From: Clostridia bacterium
GTDB taxonomy: Bacteria; Bacillota; Clostridia; Oscillospirales; Acutalibacteraceae
Assembly (NCBI GenBank): GCA_017538005.1
Contig: JAFYJR010000070.1
Coordinates: 1 to 11,205, forward strand
Reading direction: 5' to 3'
Length of the DNA: 11,205 bases
The notes under the pieces: model-generated
Seen by the model: only the letters and a program-made list of their open reading frames with translations
Told to the model about the DNA's origin: nothing
Databases searched by the model: none
In this document: positions 7,262 through 11,205 of the stretch, in pieces
Layout of the letters: every line of letters starts with the position of its first letter
Position numbering within the stretch: the stretch's first letter is position 1
Position numbers and translations under genes: made by a program

Positions 7262-7906
7262 ATGAAAGTTTCCAAAGTGGTTCTGGGACCCGTTGATACG
7301 AACTGCTATATCGTTCTGGAAGAACAGTCCGGACTCGGCGCGGTTATCGATCCCTCTGTTTATACGACTGAGCTGCTTGACGCCATAGAGGCGTCGGGTA
7401 TGACAAAGTTGCAATATATCATCCTGACTCACGGACACTCTGACCATATCCTCGGTGTCTATGACCTCAAGAAAAAATATCCCGACGCGACAGTCGTAAT
7501 CGGTGATGATGACGAAATATGCCTTATGAGTGCTGCCTGCTCACTGGCAGCCGACCTCGGGCTGGAACAGCAGCCCATGCACGCAGATAAAGTCGTAAAG
7601 GACGGGGACACATTCTTCTTCGGTCCGATAGAGGTAAAGGCCGTCTCGACACCGGGACACACACCTGGCAGTATCTGCTATCTTTTCGACAATATCATGT
7701 TTTCCGGCGATACATTGTTCTGCCGTACCTGCGGCAGGACGGATCTCTTCCGCGGCAATCTCGCCGATATGCACGAGTCTATCCAGAAACTCGGAAAACT
7801 CGCGGGAGATTTCATTGTCTATCCCGGACACGGTCCGTCGACTACGCTCGACTCAGAGCGCAAGACAAACAGATTTATGAGGAAAATAGAATGGTCCTTG
7901 CTGTAA
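7262..7906 (+). CDS. Metallo-beta-lactamase-fold hydrolase, glyoxalase II-like
   Basis: This is a 214-residue cytosolic hydrolase of the MBL superfamily, in the glyoxalase II-like branch commonly found beside rel in Firmicutes; the physiological substrate is unknown and could be a thioester. The full binuclear metal site is visible: THGHSDH (56-62, giving H57, H59, D61, H62), H133 in STPGHTPGS, D150 in FSGDTLF and H190 in YPGHG. The N-terminal GPVDTNCYIV and the GRTDLFRG segment after D150 are also typical. A CxxC pair (C154, C157) sits just after the D150 ligand, where many relatives have AGS/RGS-type residues. No C-terminal substrate domain of true glyoxalase II is present, as expected at this length. 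ATG 7262 directly follows the rel stop, with AGGTG 5 bases upstream. The 3' end overlaps hemZ by 16 bases, indicating tight coupling. Confidence 0.93.
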   Translation: MKVSKVVLGPVDTNCYIVLEEQSGLGAVIDPSVYTTELLDAIEASGMTKLQYIILTHGHSDHILGVYDLKKKYPDATVVIGDDDEICLMSAACSLAADLGLEQQPMHADKVVKDGDTFFFGPIEVKAVSTPGHTPGSICYLFDNIMFSGDTLFCRTCGRTDLFRGNLADMHESIQKLGKLAGDFIVYPGHGPSTTLDSERKTNRFMRKIEWSLL

Positions 7907-9375
7907 ATGTCAGCGAGTATTCCTATGAACTCGAAAAACTGACATGTTCATTCTTTCCCGAGGAACATGTCGATGTGCTGATAAACGGCCTGAAAAAGGA
8001 CGGATCAAAACCGCGGGAAGATATTCTTTCATCGAGTACAGCTGTTTCTGTCAATGTATCTTCAGACTCAACAGTGGTTGAGTATTGTCAGGACGGCAAA
8101 ACCGTTCTGGAAATGACGGAAACCGGAACTTCGGAACTGCATGCCGCGAGACTCCTGTACAAGGTTCTTTCAAAGGTTCTGGACAGAGAGCTCGGCTGGG
8201 GCATTCTGACAGGCATTCGTCCCTCAAAGCTTCTGATTCATCTCATGGAAGAAAACGGCAGGGAAGAGGGTACAGAGGCGTTTAAAACGCAGTATCTCGT
8301 CAGCGACAAAAAGACTTCGCTTGCCCTGTCAGTTGCCGACGCGGAAGAGAGGATAATCAAAACCTCAAAACCGAATTCCTTCAGTCTTTATATATCCATT
8401 CCTTTCTGTCCCTCAAGGTGTTCGTACTGCTCATTTGTTTCGAGCGCCGTGAACACCGAAACGGTGCGAAAGGAGTTTGAACCTTATTTTGAGAATCTCC
8501 TTAAAGAGATTGAATACACCGCGGAAACAGCAAAAAGCTGCGGCCTCGAATTGCTCTCGGTTTATGTGGGCGGCGGTACACCGTCGACATTGTCCGCAGA
8601 GCAGATAAGGCGCCTGCTCAAAACCGTGAATCACGGTTTTGATATGAGCGCCTGTACGGAGTTTACTTTTGAGGCCGGTCGACCCGACACCATAACGACG
8701 GACAAGCTTGCAGCCTGTCTCGAGGGCGGTGTCGACCGTATCAGCATCAATCCGCAGACAATGTCCGACGATGTTCTTGCCGCGGTGGGCAGAGCCCACA
8801 CGGCAAGTGACGTCATCAAGGTTTTTGATGACGCCCGCCGCCTCGGCTTCAAAAACATAAACATGGACCTCATCGCCGGACTTCCGACAGATACTTTCGA
8901 GGGCTTTAAGCACAGTCTTTCAGAACTGATTAAACTCTCGCCTGAAAGTATTACAGTTCATACGCTTGCGTATAAGAGGTCTTCTGACCTCGATTACAGG
9001 GACGGACTCTTCTCCGCGACGCGCAATGTGTCTCTTATGGTGGACTTCGCGAATGACACGCTTTACGCGAACGGCTACATTCCTTACTACATGTACCGTC
9101 AGGCAAAATCCGTCGGAAATCTCGAAAATGTCGGCTGGTGCAAACCGGGCTTCGAGTCCCGCTATAACATCTTTATGATGGAGGAGTGTCACACCATACT
9201 CGCGTGCGGCGCGGGAGCGGTTACGAAGCTGAAGGAACCGGGCGGCATGCAGATAAGCAGGATATTCAATTTCAAATATCCGTTTGAGTACAACAGCAAT
9301 TTCGCTGAGCAAATAAACAGAAAGAAAGCGATATCAGAATTTTATGGACACACCGGTATATCAGAAAACTGTTAA
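7891..9375 (+). CDS. hemZ: HemZ-type radical SAM protein (coproporphyrinogen dehydrogenase-like)
   Basis: HemZ proteins are HemN-like radical SAM enzymes annotated as oxygen-independent coproporphyrinogen III oxidases; their actual role in many Clostridia is unproven and could be another tetrapyrrole-related or radical reaction. The 494-residue length fits Bacillus HemZ (about 500). A HemZ-specific N-terminal region (1-160) contains GWGILTGIRPSKL (102-114). The radical SAM core then begins: SIPFCPSRCSYCSF (169-182) supplies the CxxxCxxC cluster ligands C173, C177 and C180. SAM-binding VYVGGGTPS (225-232), FEAGRPDT (260-267) and the GRAHT/NMDLIAGLP (300-332) motifs follow, then an AYKR segment of the HemN family. 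ATG 7891 has GAGGA at 7879-7883, 7 bases upstream, and overlaps the hydrolase gene by 16 bases. Two adjacent hairpins lie within the coding sequence at 8776-8833. Confidence 0.93.
   Translation: MVLAVNVSEYSYELEKLTCSFFPEEHVDVLINGLKKDGSKPREDILSSSTAVSVNVSSDSTVVEYCQDGKTVLEMTETGTSELHAARLLYKVLSKVLDRELGWGILTGIRPSKLLIHLMEENGREEGTEAFKTQYLVSDKKTSLALSVADAEERIIKTSKPNSFSLYISIPFCPSRCSYCSFVSSAVNTETVRKEFEPYFENLLKEIEYTAETAKSCGLELLSVYVGGGTPSTLSAEQIRRLLKTVNHGFDMSACTEFTFEAGRPDTITTDKLAACLEGGVDRISINPQTMSDDVLAAVGRAHTASDVIKVFDDARRLGFKNINMDLIAGLPTDTFEGFKHSLSELIKLSPESITVHTLAYKRSSDLDYRDGLFSATRNVSLMVDFANDTLYANGYIPYYMYRQAKSVGNLENVGWCKPGFESRYNIFMMEECHTILACGAGAVTKLKEPGGMQISRIFNFKYPFEYNSNFAEQINRKKAISEFYGHTGISENC
8776..8833 (+). 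other. Two adjacent stem-loops inside hemZ
   Basis: The first (8776-8807) pairs 7 bp (CTTGCCG with CGGCAAG), then a small internal loop, then 6 bp (GTGGGC with GCCCAC) closed by AGA. Three bases later a second, perfect 9-bp stem (CGTCATCAA 8811-8819 with TTGATGACG 8825-8833) closes a 5-base loop. Both are in frame with coding sequence for the conserved VGRAHT region, so amino-acid constraint could explain part of the symmetry. Any function (mRNA stability, pausing, processing) is inference. Confidence 0.35.
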
Positions 9376-10267
9376 CCTCGAAGTTATCAGAAACCCGATG
9401 GAATTCGTGATGAAATGCGAGCGAAACTATTCGGCAAGTCTTCAGCAGATAGTTCGCGAAATCATTGCGCGACCGGGTGACAACAAAATAATTATGCTCT
9501 CGGGCCCGAGTTCTTCAGGAAAGACCACGGGAGCCAATATGCTTGCCCGCTTTTTCCAGAAAGAGGGCTATAATGCCAATGTCATATCCCTGGACGATTT
9601 CTATCGCAACAGGGACGACATCGAACCCGGTCCCGACGGACAGCGCGACTTTGAGGTGGTCACCGCGCTTGATGTTGATCTGATTCAATCAACCCTGAAA
9701 GACCTGGTTGAAAAGGGCGAGACCATGCTGCCTTATTTTGATTTCGGGTCCGGCATACGTACCGATAATTTTGCAAAACTTCATCTCGATAAGGGCGATG
9801 TGGTCATCATTGAAGGTCTTCACGCGATAAATCCCGTATTTACCGAAGGCCTTGACAGTGACTGTGTTATCAGGATTTATGCCTCCACGCGTTCCGATAT
9901 TCTTGATGAGGACGGTTCGGTTCTCTTTTCAAAGAGAGATGTGCGTTTCCTGCGCAGGGCAATCCGGGATTACAATTTCAGATCCGCGCCGGTTGAACTT
10001 ACTCTCTCAATGTGGGCTAAAGTTCTGGAAGGTGAGGACAAGTATCTTGCTCCGCTCATTGACATTGCGGATTATGAAATCAACTCGCTTCACCCTTATG
10101 AGGTCTGCATTTACAAGGAAACTCTTTCTCAGCTTTTTGCCGAGGTACCTGAGGACAGTGAGTATTACAAGTATGCCGTTGAACTTAAAAACAAACTTGA
10201 AAAAGTCACGAGACTCGGCAAGGATATTATCCCTAAAAGCTCGCTTCTTCGCGAATTTGTCGGATAG
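9344..10267 (+). CDS. Uridine kinase-like P-loop nucleoside kinase (stand-alone)
   Basis: This belongs to the uridine kinase/phosphoribulokinase family of P-loop kinases and probably phosphorylates a nucleoside or similar small substrate in the cytosol; the substrate cannot be told from sequence. The 307-residue protein has Walker A GPSSSGKTT (54-62), DDFY (84-87) as expected for substrate binding in this family, the GGDVVIIEGLHAINP-like strand-loop (about 150-164) and the arginine-rich lid RFLRRAIRDYNFR (201-213). Many clostridial relatives are about 550 residues with an N-terminal TGS/threonyl-tRNA-synthetase-like part; here only the kinase part exists, since the region upstream is hemZ. 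ATG 9344 overlaps hemZ by 32 bases with no strong RBS. Later ATGs (9398, 9410) are possible but would remove residues resembling the family's linker before the kinase domain. The TAG stop overlaps the next gene's RBS. Confidence 0.88.
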   Translation: MDTPVYQKTVNLEVIRNPMEFVMKCERNYSASLQQIVREIIARPGDNKIIMLSGPSSSGKTTGANMLARFFQKEGYNANVISLDDFYRNRDDIEPGPDGQRDFEVVTALDVDLIQSTLKDLVEKGETMLPYFDFGSGIRTDNFAKLHLDKGDVVIIEGLHAINPVFTEGLDSDCVIRIYASTRSDILDEDGSVLFSKRDVRFLRRAIRDYNFRSAPVELTLSMWAKVLEGEDKYLAPLIDIADYEINSLHPYEVCIYKETLSQLFAEVPEDSEYYKYAVELKNKLEKVTRLGKDIIPKSSLLREFVG

Positions 10268-10271
10268 GAGG
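10266..10271 (+). promoter_or_regulatory. Ribosome binding site fixing the TTG start of the flippase gene
   Basis: AGGAGG overlaps the kinase's TAG stop and lies 8 bases before TTG 10280. The ATG at 10272 is in another frame and hits a stop after 14 codons. The next in-frame ATG (10325) has no comparable site, so TTG 10280 is preferred. Confidence 0.8.
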
Positions 10272-10279
10272 ATGACTGC

Positions 10280-11205
10280 TTGGAAGATAACAGAAGGCAG
10301 AGTCAGTCGCTTTTAAGCGGCGCCATGCTGCTGATGATGACAACCGTCATCGTCCATGTCATCAATATCTTCTACAAGATACCGATTACCTACATAATCG
10401 GTGAGATAGGCCGCGGATACTTTACCTCGGCCTATGAGCTCTATACTCCGATTTACGCGATATCCATGGCGGGATTGCCTGTCGCGGTCTCCAAGATGAT
10501 TTCGGAGCGCATGGCGACCGGAAGGTACAAAGAAGTGAGAAAGGTCAGGGACGCCGCCAAGCGCGTTTTCCTGATAACCGGCATTTTAGGCACCGCGATT
10601 ATTCTCGGTCTCGCTTATCCGTTCTCGCACTACATCATCGGCTCTCCGAAGGCATTCTACAGTATTCTCGCAGTAGGACCGTCCATCTTTATCTGTTGCG
10701 TAATGTCGACTTACAGAGGCTATTACGAGGGCCTGAGAAATATGCGTATCACGGGCTATTCGCAGGTCTTTGAGTGTATCGGAAAACTCTGCTTCGGACT
10801 GCTGTTGTCGCAGCTTGTCCTGAAAACGGGCCTCGATCACTTCAGGGCTGACGGTACGGCTTTCGGCGTGGTATGTGAGAACAAGATTGATGTAATCAAC
10901 GCCGCCGCGCCATACACCGCAGCCGCTGCGATCTTCGGCGTGACCATAGGAACATTCCTCGCTCTTATCTACTGTTTCATTGTCTATCACACAAAAGGCG
11001 ACGGTATAACGGAAGAGGAACTTCTCGGCTCGCCGGAACCCGAGGAGACCGGTAAGCTTGTTAAGACACTTATAAGCACGGTAATACCCATAGCGACATC
11101 TGCGCTTGTTCTTAATGTCACAAATCTTATAGACACTTCCACCGTACAGAGCAGGCTCAAACATGCCGTGGCGATAGGGGAAGGCACGATAAGGGATATG
11201 TATCC
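10280..11205 (+). CDS. SpoVB/MurJ-like polysaccharide flippase (N-terminal part, 3' truncated by window edge)
   Basis: This is an integral membrane protein of the MOP superfamily, polysaccharide-transport/SpoVB branch, which flips lipid-linked glycan or peptidoglycan precursors across the cytoplasmic membrane. The frame is open for 308 codons to the window edge; relatives have about 520-550 residues and 12-14 helices. A short basic, polar N-terminus (residues 1-10) precedes a first hydrophobic segment (about 11-40). Others lie near 53-74, 96-120, 125-144, 161-182, 208-237 and 261-282. The hallmark YRGYYEGLRNM loop (145-155), GLPVAVSKMISE (65-76) and LNVTNLIDTSTV (278-289) match this branch well. 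An acidic cytoplasmic loop (about 239-258) is seen. Exact assignment as lipid II flippase, capsule exporter or sporulation SpoVB cannot be made here. It is co-oriented with, and 12 bases after, the kinase gene, in the same reading frame. Confidence 0.9.
   Translation, partial: MEDNRRQSQSLLSGAMLLMMTTVIVHVINIFYKIPITYIIGEIGRGYFTSAYELYTPIYAISMAGLPVAVSKMISERMATGRYKEVRKVRDAAKRVFLITGILGTAIILGLAYPFSHYIIGSPKAFYSILAVGPSIFICCVMSTYRGYYEGLRNMRITGYSQVFECIGKLCFGLLLSQLVLKTGLDHFRADGTAFGVVCENKIDVINAAAPYTAAAAIFGVTIGTFLALIYCFIVYHTKGDGITEEELLGSPEPEETGKLVKTLISTVIPIATSALVLNVTNLIDTSTVQSRLKHAVAIGEGTIRDMY

Larger units (their letters stand above)
1018..11205 (+). other. Probable operon fbp-recJ-rel-MBL-hemZ-kinase-flippase
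   Basis: Seven consecutive co-directional genes have junctions of +6, -8, 0, -16, -32 and +12 bases, with no room for promoters or terminators between them. The upstream limit is the hairpin at 969-991; the downstream limit is outside the window. Gene order recJ-rel-MBL-hemZ is shared with other Firmicutes. Co-transcription is inferred from spacing; an internal promoter within a gene cannot be excluded. Confidence 0.75.

Overview
The window looks like a chromosomal housekeeping segment from a Clostridia-type Firmicute, plausibly a gut Oscillospiraceae/Ruminococcaceae-like lineage. This placement is inference. It rests on a class III (Firmicutes-type) fructose-1,6-bisphosphatase, a HemZ-type radical SAM protein, a bifunctional Rel next to recJ, a SpoVB-like flippase, and strong AGGAG-type ribosome binding sites with occasional TTG starts. 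All genes are on the + strand, coding density is very high, and no gene-free stretch exceeds about 60 bases. I see no RNA genes, insertion sequences, CRISPR arrays, phage genes or attachment sites.

Layout. The 3' third of uvrA (1-768, start outside the window) is followed by a well-supported 51-codon membrane microprotein gene (807-962) and a GC-rich hairpin (969-991) that probably ends the uvrA unit. A tightly packed cluster then begins: fbp (1018-3018), recJ (3025-5079), a bifunctional (p)ppGpp synthetase/hydrolase rel (5072-7261), a glyoxalase II-like metallo-beta-lactamase-fold hydrolase (7262-7906), hemZ (7891-9375), a uridine-kinase-like P-loop kinase (9344-10267) and a polytopic SpoVB/MurJ-like flippase that starts with TTG at 10280 and runs off the end. 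Gaps between consecutive genes are +6, -8, 0, -16, -32 and +12 bases, which points to one polycistronic, translationally coupled operon.

How the genes fit together. The core order recJ - rel - MBL hydrolase - hemZ is a known conserved Firmicutes neighbourhood. Here apt and dtd, which often flank rel, are absent, and fbp sits at the head. The operon therefore joins gluconeogenesis (Fbp), DNA repair (RecJ, with UvrA just upstream), the stringent response (Rel), a thioester/glutathione-type hydrolase fold, tetrapyrrole-type radical SAM chemistry, a nucleoside-kinase-like enzyme and envelope lipid-linked glycan export. No obviously new multi-gene system is visible. The items most worth a second look are the 51-aa membrane microprotein, the pair of adjacent strong hairpins inside hemZ, and the stand-alone kinase lacking the N-terminal TGS-type region seen in many clostridial relatives.
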